Assembly (NCBI GenBank): GCA_017465055.1
Contig: JAFTWZ010000040.1
Location: forward strand, 1-64,000
Source: Alistipes sp.
GTDB taxonomy: Bacteria; Bacteroidota; Bacteroidia; Bacteroidales; Rikenellaceae
Direction of reading: 5' to 3'
DNA: 64,000 bases
The translations under genes and the position numbers were made by a program. Each line of letters opens with the position of its first letter. The stretch's first letter is position 1. The notes under the pieces are model-generated. The model made no database searches. It was not told the DNA's origin and saw nothing but the letters and a program-made list of their open reading frames with translations. This document shows positions 35,199 to 41,572 of the stretch, in pieces.

Positions 35199-36176
35199 AT
35201 GCAGTTTCTAAATCCATATATACTTCTACTACTGGTAGCCCTACCACTGCTTGCAACGCACTATATCGCGGCAGGCCGCAAGCGAGCTACGCTTACAGTC
35301 TCCGCAGCCTCGGGTCGCGCACCTCGCACACTGCGATACTGGCTGCGCCACCTACCCTTCGCACTGCGACTTATGGCCATCGCCGCCGCGGTAGTGGCCC
35401 TGGCACGCCCCGTAGAGGTGCACAACCAGAGCGAGACAACAACCGAGGGTATCGACATAGTGATAGCTATGGATATCTCGAGTTCGATGCTTGCGCGCGA
35501 CTTTACCCCCGACCGTCTTACGGCCGCCAAGCAGCTCGCAACGGAGTTTACGGCCGAGCGCACGGGCGACCGCATCTCGGTAGTAGCCTTCGCTGGCGAG
35601 GCATTCACACAGTGTCCCCTGACGTCGGACCAGGCGGCCGTGGGCACTATGCTCTCGCGCCTGCGTAGTGGCGTGGTCGACGATGGCACGGCGATAGGCA
35701 ACGGCTTGGCAACAGCCATAAACCGTCTGCGCGAGAGTGGCGCTAAGTCGAAGGTGGTGGTACTGCTCACCGATGGCGTCAACAACCGAGGACAGATATC
35801 GCCTATTATGGCTGCCGACATAGCTCGCGACCTGGGCATCAAGGTCTACACCATAGGCGTGGGTAGCCGCGACAAGGCCCCTATGCCTGCACAGGATATG
35901 TTCGGCAATATGACGTATGTAATGGCCGACGTCGAGATTGACGAGGAGCTACTGCGCGACATAGCCTCGAAGACCTCGGGGCAATACTTCCGCGCCAGCG
36001 ATAACGAGGCGCTTAGAGGCATATACCAGCAGATTAACGAGCTGGAGAAGAGCGAGGTGCAGGTGACGCACTACACCTCGTACGAGGAGCACTTCGCTGG
36101 GTGGCTACTATTAGCACTTATGCTCCTGGCCGCAGAGTTTATCGTAGCACGTATGGTGCTCAACAGACTCCCATAG
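35199..36176 (+). CDS. batA: BatA-like von Willebrand factor A membrane protein
   Basis: A 325-residue inner-membrane protein with an N-terminal helix (LNPYILLLLVALPLLATHY), a second helix (~res 50-70), then a VWA domain. The metal-ion site is intact: DISSSM (D-x-S-x-S, ~94), a Thr in SGVVDDGTAIGNG and VVLLTDGVNN. A C-terminal helix (GWLLLALMLLAAEFIVA) closes it. An upstream TTG at 35181 overlaps the batC stop; the ATG at 35199, 12 bp after batC, directly precedes the conserved FLNPYIL and is preferred. Confidence 0.9.
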   Translation: MQFLNPYILLLLVALPLLATHYIAAGRKRATLTVSAASGRAPRTLRYWLRHLPFALRLMAIAAAVVALARPVEVHNQSETTTEGIDIVIAMDISSSMLARDFTPDRLTAAKQLATEFTAERTGDRISVVAFAGEAFTQCPLTSDQAAVGTMLSRLRSGVVDDGTAIGNGLATAINRLRESGAKSKVVVLLTDGVNNRGQISPIMAADIARDLGIKVYTIGVGSRDKAPMPAQDMFGNMTYVMADVEIDEELLRDIASKTSGQYFRASDNEALRGIYQQINELEKSEVQVTHYTSYEEHFAGWLLLALMLLAAEFIVARMVLNRLP

Positions 36177-36204
36177 AGGAGGATAACCGAAAACAAGTGA
36201 TACT

Positions 36205-37263
36205 ATGGTCGAGACAAACATATTTATCTTTGCTCACAGCCAGTGGCTATGGCTACTCTTAGCCGTTGGCCTGCTGCCGCTCCTCTACTGGATGCTTAGG
36301 CTCTACTCGCGCCGTAAGCTACGTAGATTGGGCAACGAGGCGACACTTAAAGCCCTTATGCCCGACTACTCATCCTCGCGCGGATGGGTCAAAATAGCGT
36401 TGCTGTGCCTATCGCTAAGCCTTATGATCGTAGCGCTGGCACGCCCACAGACAGGCTCGAAGCTGCGCCAGCTCGAAAGCAACGGCCGCGAGATAGTGCT
36501 CTTAGTAGATGTCTCGAACTCGATGCTCGCCGAGGATGTCACACCCAGTCGTATGGCCCGCACGCGCTATGCCATCACGCGCCTATTGGAGAGTATGAAC
36601 GAAGATCGCGTAGGCATCGTAGCCTTTGCCGACGAAACCGAGGTGCTACTACCAATCACGGGCGACTACAAGATGGCCGAGGCTGTGACAAAGCGCCTCT
36701 CGCCCGAGCTTATCGCCGAGCAGGGAACAGATATCGGCAAGGCTCTGGAGGTGGCACTACTATCGTTTACGCGCACCACGCAGAGTAGCGGTAGCCGCGT
36801 AGTGATACTCATCACCGATGGCGAGGCCCACGACCAGAGTAGCGAGAAGGCCATAGAGTTGGCAAAGCAGGAGGGCGTTATGGTCTGCGCCATAGGTATA
36901 GGCACCCCCGAGGGCGTACCCCTCAAAATCAACGGCAAGCATATCGAAGATGAGGAGGGAAAGATGGTAGTCACCAAGCTCGGCGAGCCGCTGCTCCAGC
37001 AGATTGCCGAGGCTACGGGAGGCATATACACACGCTCGCGCAACGAGAGCTTCGGCTTAGAGGAGATTATCGAGCGCCTCGACCAGATGGAGGCCATAGA
37101 GCTTACGCATATGACCTTCGAGGAGTACGACGAACAGTATCAGTGGTTCTTGGGCGCAGGTCTGCTACTGCTTATCGCCGAGTTGCTTATCCTCGACAGA
37201 CGCAACCCACTGCTCCGTGGCGTACACCTCTTCGAGCGTGGCGATAACGTGAAGCAACGCTAA
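36205..37263 (+). CDS. batB: BatB-like von Willebrand factor A membrane protein
   Basis: A 352-residue paralogue of the preceding protein with the same layout. An N-terminal helix (WLWLLLAVGLLPLLYWMLR) and a second helix come first, then a VWA domain with metal site DVSNSM (~res 99), the threonine in EQGTDIGKALE and VILITDGEAHD. A C-terminal helix (FLGAGLLLLIAELLIL) follows. Two VWA proteins side by side with MoxR are the hallmark of the Bat system. It is the last gene of the operon; batD and batE, normally next, are at 8.8-11.4 kb. Confidence 0.9.
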   Translation: MVETNIFIFAHSQWLWLLLAVGLLPLLYWMLRLYSRRKLRRLGNEATLKALMPDYSSSRGWVKIALLCLSLSLMIVALARPQTGSKLRQLESNGREIVLLVDVSNSMLAEDVTPSRMARTRYAITRLLESMNEDRVGIVAFADETEVLLPITGDYKMAEAVTKRLSPELIAEQGTDIGKALEVALLSFTRTTQSSGSRVVILITDGEAHDQSSEKAIELAKQEGVMVCAIGIGTPEGVPLKINGKHIEDEEGKMVVTKLGEPLLQQIAEATGGIYTRSRNESFGLEEIIERLDQMEAIELTHMTFEEYDEQYQWFLGAGLLLLIAELLILDRRNPLLRGVHLFERGDNVKQR

Positions 37264-37345
37264 CGGTGCAGAGTCCAGAAAATTGAGATAGGGATTAAAA
37301 ATATTATAATTTACTAACAAATAACTACTTAAACCACAGAGAATT

Positions 37346-38800
37346 ATGACTATTCGTGATTTAGAGCCTAAACTTATTTGGGAGCAGTTTGATGACATCA
37401 CACGTGTTCCACGTCCTTCGAAGAAGGAGGAGAAGATAATCGCTTGGCTTGTAGAGTTTGCCCAGCGCCACAACATCGAGTACCAGACCGACCAGACTGG
37501 CAACGTCGTGATGCGTAAGCCTGCAACCCCAGGCTACGAGTCGCGCCCAGCCGTTATCCTTCAGTCGCATATGGATATGGTCTGCGAGAAGAACTCGAAC
37601 GTGGAGTTCGACTTCGAGAACGACGCTATACGTACCAAGATTGATGGCGAGTGGGTAAAGGCTGAGGGTACGACACTCGGCGCCGACTGCGGTATCGGTA
37701 TGGCCGCAGCCCTTGCTGTGCTCCTCGACACCACGCTCGAGCACCCCGCTATCGAGGCACTCTTCACCGTAGATGAGGAGACAGGCCTTACGGGTGCCTT
37801 TGGTCTGGGCGAGGGTATGCTTACGGGTAAGTACTTAGTAAACCTCGACTCGGAGGATGAGGGCGAGATATTTATCGGCTGCGCTGGCGGTATCGACACC
37901 GTAGCTACGCTCAACTACGAGAGCGAGCCTTGTCCCGAGGGCTACACCTTCGTGCGCCTCGAGATTGGCGACCTCTTGGGAGGTCACTCTGGCGACGACA
38001 TCGACAAGGGCCGCGCCAACTCTAACAAGCTCCTTGCTCGCTTCCTCTACAACGCCATTGATAAGTTCCAGGTTGCACTTGCCGAGTTCAACGGCGGTAA
38101 CCTCCGCAACGCGATACCACGCGAGGCATATGCCATCGTAGGTGTGCCCGCGGCCGAGGTCGAGGACTTCGAGGAGCGATACTTGGAGTTTGGTCAGATG
38201 ATGATGGAGGAGTTCAAGCACACCGAGCCACGTATGCGCTTTACGGTTACCGACGCGACAACGCCTGCAAAGGTGGTCTCGAACGATGACCTCTGCTATC
38301 TGCTTCTCGCCCTGGTAGGTCTTCCTAATGGCGTGCTCGGTATGTCGTTTGCAATGCCAGGCCTCGTAGAGACATCGTCGAACCTTGCATCGGTAAAGTT
38401 CAACACCGAGGATGACGAGGTTGTAGTTACCACGTCGCAGCGCTCCTCTGTCGAGAGTGCTAAGCTCTACGCAGCTCAGACCATCGAGTCGGTATTCTAC
38501 CTCTCGGGCTTCGACGTCGAGCACTCGGATGGCTACCCAGGCTGGGCACCCAACCCCGAGTCTAAGCTCCTGACCGAGACTGTTCAGTGCTACCGCGACC
38601 TATTCAACGCCGAGCCTAAGGTGCGCGCCATACACGCAGGCCTCGAGTGCGGTCTCTTCCTCGAGAAGTACCCACACCTCGAGATGGTGTCGTTCGGCCC
38701 TACGCTACGCGGCGTACACTCGCCCGACGAGCGCCTCGAGATTGCCACTGTAGATAAGTTCTGGAGGCTGCTGGTAGAGCTTCTCAAGCGTATAGCATAA
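37346..38800 (+). CDS. pepD: Aminoacyl-histidine dipeptidase (M20 family)
   Basis: Dinuclear zinc dipeptidase releasing the residue before histidine, as in carnosine-type substrates. The 484-residue length is usual. M20 motifs are intact: the first metal histidine in LQSHMDMV (~res 75), the bridging aspartate in TTLGADCGIGMA, the catalytic glutamate pair in VDEETGLTG (~145), DSEDEGEI (~169) and a C-terminal histidine in AIHAGLECG (~430). It is cytoplasmic with no signal peptide. It follows the Bat operon after an 82-bp AT-rich gap. Confidence 0.94.
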   Translation: MTIRDLEPKLIWEQFDDITRVPRPSKKEEKIIAWLVEFAQRHNIEYQTDQTGNVVMRKPATPGYESRPAVILQSHMDMVCEKNSNVEFDFENDAIRTKIDGEWVKAEGTTLGADCGIGMAAALAVLLDTTLEHPAIEALFTVDEETGLTGAFGLGEGMLTGKYLVNLDSEDEGEIFIGCAGGIDTVATLNYESEPCPEGYTFVRLEIGDLLGGHSGDDIDKGRANSNKLLARFLYNAIDKFQVALAEFNGGNLRNAIPREAYAIVGVPAAEVEDFEERYLEFGQMMMEEFKHTEPRMRFTVTDATTPAKVVSNDDLCYLLLALVGLPNGVLGMSFAMPGLVETSSNLASVKFNTEDDEVVVTTSQRSSVESAKLYAAQTIESVFYLSGFDVEHSDGYPGWAPNPESKLLTETVQCYRDLFNAEPKVRAIHAGLECGLFLEKYPHLEMVSFGPTLRGVHSPDERLEIATVDKFWRLLVELLKRIA

Positions 38801-38827
38801 CTCCTCGAGGGTCGTTACGACTATCGT

Positions 38828-39898
38828 ATGGTCAGTGCTGTTGATATAGTCAACTATTTGCGACATTGGCCCATCCATCTCGACACGCTCGGCGATATCG
38901 TGATAGATAGCGATAGCATTGTCGTGGGCAACAACTCTGTCATCGCTCGGTGCTCGATTAAGGGCATCGAGGGTGACAAGTCGCTCAAGTGCTACTACAG
39001 GCCACCACAGATGCAACACAACGTCGACAATACGCACTACATTAAGCGTGGACTTAGTATACCTACCCTTGCGGGCATAGTTACGGCAATAGATATTCTA
39101 ATCTCGGACTGGATTGATGGAGAGCCGCTCTCGGATGTTATCCACGACAAGAGTTGTAACTTCAAGATGCTGAGCCGCGCCTTCGACACCTTAGCCTACG
39201 ACATACTATCGAGGGAGTATGTCCACTGCGACATCACGCCCGACAATATCGTAGTCAACGGCGATAGGATGTACCTCATAGATATGGACGCTGTGCGGTA
39301 TCCTGAGCTTGAACCGCACGAGGAGTACGAATACGGCACTCAACACTTTAGCCATCGACACAGAGACTTCTCAAGCAACGAGCATAAGGACGACTACCCT
39401 ATTGCCGCCATATCGACGATATTGGCAGCCCTGGCTACATATCAAGGCCTAAAGAGAGTTCCGCAGCTGCTCATAGAGTTTGGCCACGACAACCTGCATA
39501 ATGCCATCACCTTTGCCCAGAGGCGTCTATTGGATAGGCGAGATATGGTGCACTACCAGATTGGCGCGGAGACAACCAATTTGTTGGGAAAGATTTCCAA
39601 CCTCAGAATGTTGCTCGCTTTGGCCATAGGCCGGGATGATTCGCCAAGCGCGCTGGAGGCGAAGAGCGACACCCAGCCTTCGGCACAAACGATAAGGTCG
39701 TGGACCAACGACGATGATGAGCACTTGGTTATGTGGCTCACGGAGGGGGTCGCGATAGATAGGATATGCGCAGCCCTGCGCCGCACGCCTAACGATGTGC
39801 GACACCGCATAAAGAGTCTATCGATAGATATAGCCTTTAGGAGCAAAGCTCGCGAGATGCTACTATTTGATGATATGATGCGGACAACGACCAAGTGA
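38828..39898 (+). CDS. Protein kinase-like protein with C-terminal Myb/SANT-like domain
   Basis: A 356-residue protein without a named family that I recognise. Residues ~20-240 carry protein-kinase-like elements. A possible beta-3 lysine is K54 (SLKCYY). The catalytic loop HCDITPDN (133-140) supplies the Asp and Asn of HxDxxxxN, and LIDMDAV (150-156) replaces DFG. No clear glycine-rich loop is visible. Residues ~291-333 read SWTNDDDEHLVMWLTEG, then IDRICAALRRTPNDVRHRI; the spaced tryptophans and the final helix resemble a Myb/SANT DNA-binding repeat. The combination suggests a kinase or pseudokinase that also binds DNA. It lies 27 bp after pepD, at the edge of an accessory region. Confidence 0.7.
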   Translation: MVSAVDIVNYLRHWPIHLDTLGDIVIDSDSIVVGNNSVIARCSIKGIEGDKSLKCYYRPPQMQHNVDNTHYIKRGLSIPTLAGIVTAIDILISDWIDGEPLSDVIHDKSCNFKMLSRAFDTLAYDILSREYVHCDITPDNIVVNGDRMYLIDMDAVRYPELEPHEEYEYGTQHFSHRHRDFSSNEHKDDYPIAAISTILAALATYQGLKRVPQLLIEFGHDNLHNAITFAQRRLLDRRDMVHYQIGAETTNLLGKISNLRMLLALAIGRDDSPSALEAKSDTQPSAQTIRSWTNDDDEHLVMWLTEGVAIDRICAALRRTPNDVRHRIKSLSIDIAFRSKAREMLLFDDMMRTTTK

Positions 39899-39908
39899 TG
39901 TAGAGATA

Positions 39909-40190
39909 ATCGCGACGGCAGCAATAAACCTCGTCACCCCGAGGAGGAGCAAGTATGAGTTTGCGGAGTGTGATAACGCCACTATGCTCCGACGTGGGGG
40001 TCTTCCGCTGTTTATAGGGCCGTGCGGAGTGTGATTGATAATTGTGCGTATCAGTGATGAAGTATAAACAAAGGAAGATCGCCACAGAATTGCATAGACC
40101 CAAGTAGGTATCCCTACCGCTCGTAGATGCAATTCTTCGCGATGACGTATTAATATCTTTTATTACTCCACCAGAATTTCAGACAGAGCC
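39909..40190 (-). repeat. Composite dispersed repeat, copy III (single, shortened unit)
   Basis: One unit at 39932-40147 (216 bp) of the same family as the copies at 0-0.6 and 19.0-19.7 kb, minus-oriented like the latter. It lacks about 40 bp in the middle. Left of it, 39909-39931 matches the inter-unit spacer, so a second unit has been lost. The right terminal repeat, 40168-40190, matches the left terminal repeat of copy II at 19 of 23 positions. It starts 10 bp after the kinase-like gene. Confidence 0.8.
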
Positions 40191-40297
40191 GATATCTCTG
40201 ATATTCATATTGACGGAACACAGTATTCATTCCGATAGCAAAGGTTATATTTTTTGTTTTTTTCGGCCTTCGGGTGATAGATTCCGCAATAAATGGC

Positions 40298-40305
40298 TAT
40301 CTTTG
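40298..40305 (+). promoter_or_regulatory. -7 promoter element upstream of the structured leader
   Basis: TATCTTTG, exact match to TAnnTTTG, 124 bp upstream of the ATG at 40430. A start near 40312 would place the following stem-loops in the 5' leader. Confidence 0.65.
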
Positions 40306-40314
40306 TATTCGAAT

Positions 40315-40429
40315 GCTCGCGCTAATTGGCGCTAATTAGCGAGGCTCTTTTACGTACACTAACAGATCCCTGCGGCCTGCAACGGCCTTACGGGATTACT
40401 ATGTCTAACAATCTAAAATAGTGTACGTT
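40315..40429 (+). ncRNA. Structured 5' leader with nested stems and possible attenuator
   Basis: Stem 1: CTCGC...TAATT (40316-40327) against AATTAGCGAG (40334-40343) with a small bulge, followed by GCTCTTTT, like an intrinsic terminator. Stem 2: ACGTACACTA (40352-40361) against TAGTGTACGT (40419-40428), perfect over 10 bp and ending one base before the ATG. It encloses GATCCC/GGGATT (40365-40370 and 40392-40397) and GGCC/GGCC (40374-40377 and 40384-40387). Stem 2 would occlude the translation start. This layout suggests cis-regulation, but no known riboswitch class was recognised. Confidence 0.5.
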
Positions 40430-40750
40430 ATGAACAACAATCAAAAACCAAACTACCGTCTTGTAGCTCGCATCAGTGGCCACCAGCTAACCATCAGCGA
40501 GGACGTAGGTCGCCAGCTTGCTACCTGCTACGATGAGCGTATCGACGAGATATGTCGCCGCACGAAGAGTGCCGAAGAGCGCGCAAGGCTTGTAGCGCGC
40601 GAGCTTGAGCACAAGGGCGACTTCTTGGCCGACTGTGGCCATAGTGCTGCTGCGGCACGCTGCTATATTAAGGCCTCGCAGCTACTACGTCACCCGAGCG
40701 ATATTAGGCGCGTGATGGATAAGGCCGAGCTCTGCGCGAGGAGGGGATGA
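40430..40750 (+). CDS. Small protein of unknown function
   Basis: A 106-residue soluble protein not recognised by family. The ATG at 40430 follows the structured leader; an upstream GTG at 40421 lies inside the leader stem and is less likely. It is rich in Arg, Glu and Ala and probably all helical; HKGDFLADCGHSAAAARCYIKASQLL (in two parts, ~res 61-86) resembles a TPR helix pair. It ends CARRG with the TGA at 40748-40750 overlapping an ATG (ATGA at 40747). That ATG opens a 17-codon frame (MSYRQIAEELGYKRLFQ) ending at 40800. A -1 slip on GGGG (40743-40746) would append this helix-turn-helix-like tail. Confidence 0.6.
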   Translation: MNNNQKPNYRLVARISGHQLTISEDVGRQLATCYDERIDEICRRTKSAEERARLVARELEHKGDFLADCGHSAAAARCYIKASQLLRHPSDIRRVMDKAELCARRG

Positions 40751-40800
40751 GCTATAGGCAGATAGCCGAGGAGCTGGGGTATAAGAGACTCTTTCAATAA
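40747..40800 (+). CDS. 17-codon open frame overlapping the upstream gene
   Basis: Begins at the ATGA overlap with the preceding stop and encodes MSYRQIAEELGYKRLFQ. The sequence looks like part of a helix-turn-helix (SYRQIAEELGY). It may be a coupled micropeptide, the product of frameshifting, or the remnant of a longer C-terminus lost by a one-base change. Its stop codon lies within a short dispersed repeat (40789-40818). Confidence 0.3.
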   Translation: MSYRQIAEELGYKRLFQ

Positions 40801-40818
40801 AATTCAAACAGCTTCTAA
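40789..40818 (+). repeat. Short dispersed repeat shared with the metG-fba gap
   Basis: Thirty bases running through AATAAAATTCAAACAGC recur nearly unchanged, inverted, at 53749-53780 and, direct and more diverged, at 53918-53946. Confidence 0.65.
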
Positions 40819-40931
40819 GGAGATTAGGGAGTTTAAAGAGCTTAGGGAAATTAGTGATTTGTCATCCTTAAGCTCTCTAAACTCCTTAAATTCATTAATC
40901 TCCCTAAATTCTTTAAGTTCCCTAATCTCTC
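40817..40931 (+). repeat. Long imperfect inverted repeat of AT-rich 9-mers
   Basis: About 40 bp at 40817-40857 is roughly 80% complementary to 40892-40931. The arms are made from variants of CTAATCTCC, TTAAACTCC and CTTTAAGTTCC, and related tandem 9-mers recur at 41142-41177. It could fold into one large cruciform or RNA hairpin. No protein is evident. Confidence 0.7.
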
Positions 40932-40989
40932 TATAACACCTCGCACTCAGGCTCATCGCCCACAGCTTCCGATGATTGCCCGTTTTAAG

Positions 40990-41039
40990 TGTTCAGTGTT
41001 CACCTGTTCATTTTCCCTATAGTAATGAACAAATGAACA
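40990..41039 (-). repeat. 50-bp stem-loop repeat, inverted copy
   Basis: The reverse complement of the stem-loop unit present three times at 41355-41548. The 14-nt arms TGTTCATTTGTTCA and TGAACAGGTGAACA are conserved; the loop differs from copy 2 at two bases. It lies 315 bp before the first direct copy and faces it. Confidence 0.85.
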
Positions 41040-41053
41040 CCACCACAACTGCA

Positions 41054-41100
41054 GAGAATGGGTTACGATGAGTTGCTATGAGTTATTATGGGTTACTATG
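41054..41100 (+). repeat. Short run of the 10-bp repeat
   Basis: Four to five decamers related to GATGGGTTAC (GATGAGTTGC, TATGAGTTAT, TATGGGTTAC) are followed by TATGACAGCA and a GTTGTCGCT segment. The same order occurs at 55298-55370. Confidence 0.7.
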
Positions 41101-41354
41101 ACAGCAAGGTCAGTGCGGTTTTGTTGTTGTCGCTTACGCTAAACTCCTTAAACTCCTTAAACTCCCTAATCTCCCTATTGAATAATGTATATAAGTGTGG
41201 TCGTAAACACACATTTACACGTTATATTGATACACATAATAATAATATGTATATCAATGATATAGTAGGTAAGTGTAACCGCCTTGATAAGTGTGGTTAC
41301 CACTACACCCCTCGCCAGTACTACGAGGATAATCCTCGCCTGAAAGATAAAGAG

Positions 41355-41548
41355 TGTTCATTTGTTCATTACCATAGGAAAAATGAACAGGTGAACACTG
41401 AACACCCTCACCTGAGAGATAAAGAGTGTTCATTTGTTCAATACCATAGGGAAAATGAACAGGTGAACACTGAACAGCCAAAACCGCCGAGTGAGAGGTG
41501 TTCATTTGTTCAATACCATAGGGAAAATGAACAGGTGAACACTGAACA
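41355..41548 (+). repeat. Array of three 50-bp stem-loops at exact 72-bp spacing
   Basis: Units start at 41355, 41427 and 41499. Each has arms TGTTCATTTGTTCA and TGAACAGGTGAACA around a 15-nt loop (ATACCATAGGGAAAA in units 2 and 3), then CTGAACA. As plus-strand RNA the arms pair over all 14 positions with two U-G wobbles; as minus-strand RNA these become A-C mismatches. The 22-bp spacers are partly conserved (GATAAAGAG before units 1 and 2). An open frame of 162 codons spans 41088-41576 and would encode a 24-residue repeat, but the unit also occurs outside it, so a nucleic-acid role is more likely. Confidence 0.85.
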
Positions 41549-41572
41549 GCTAACCTACGCCTCCTCGGGCGG

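Noticed and set aside
41355-41548. CRISPR array
   Set aside because: Only three units, repeats of 50 bp with strong internal symmetry, spacers of 22 bp that are partly identical, and no cas genes nearby.
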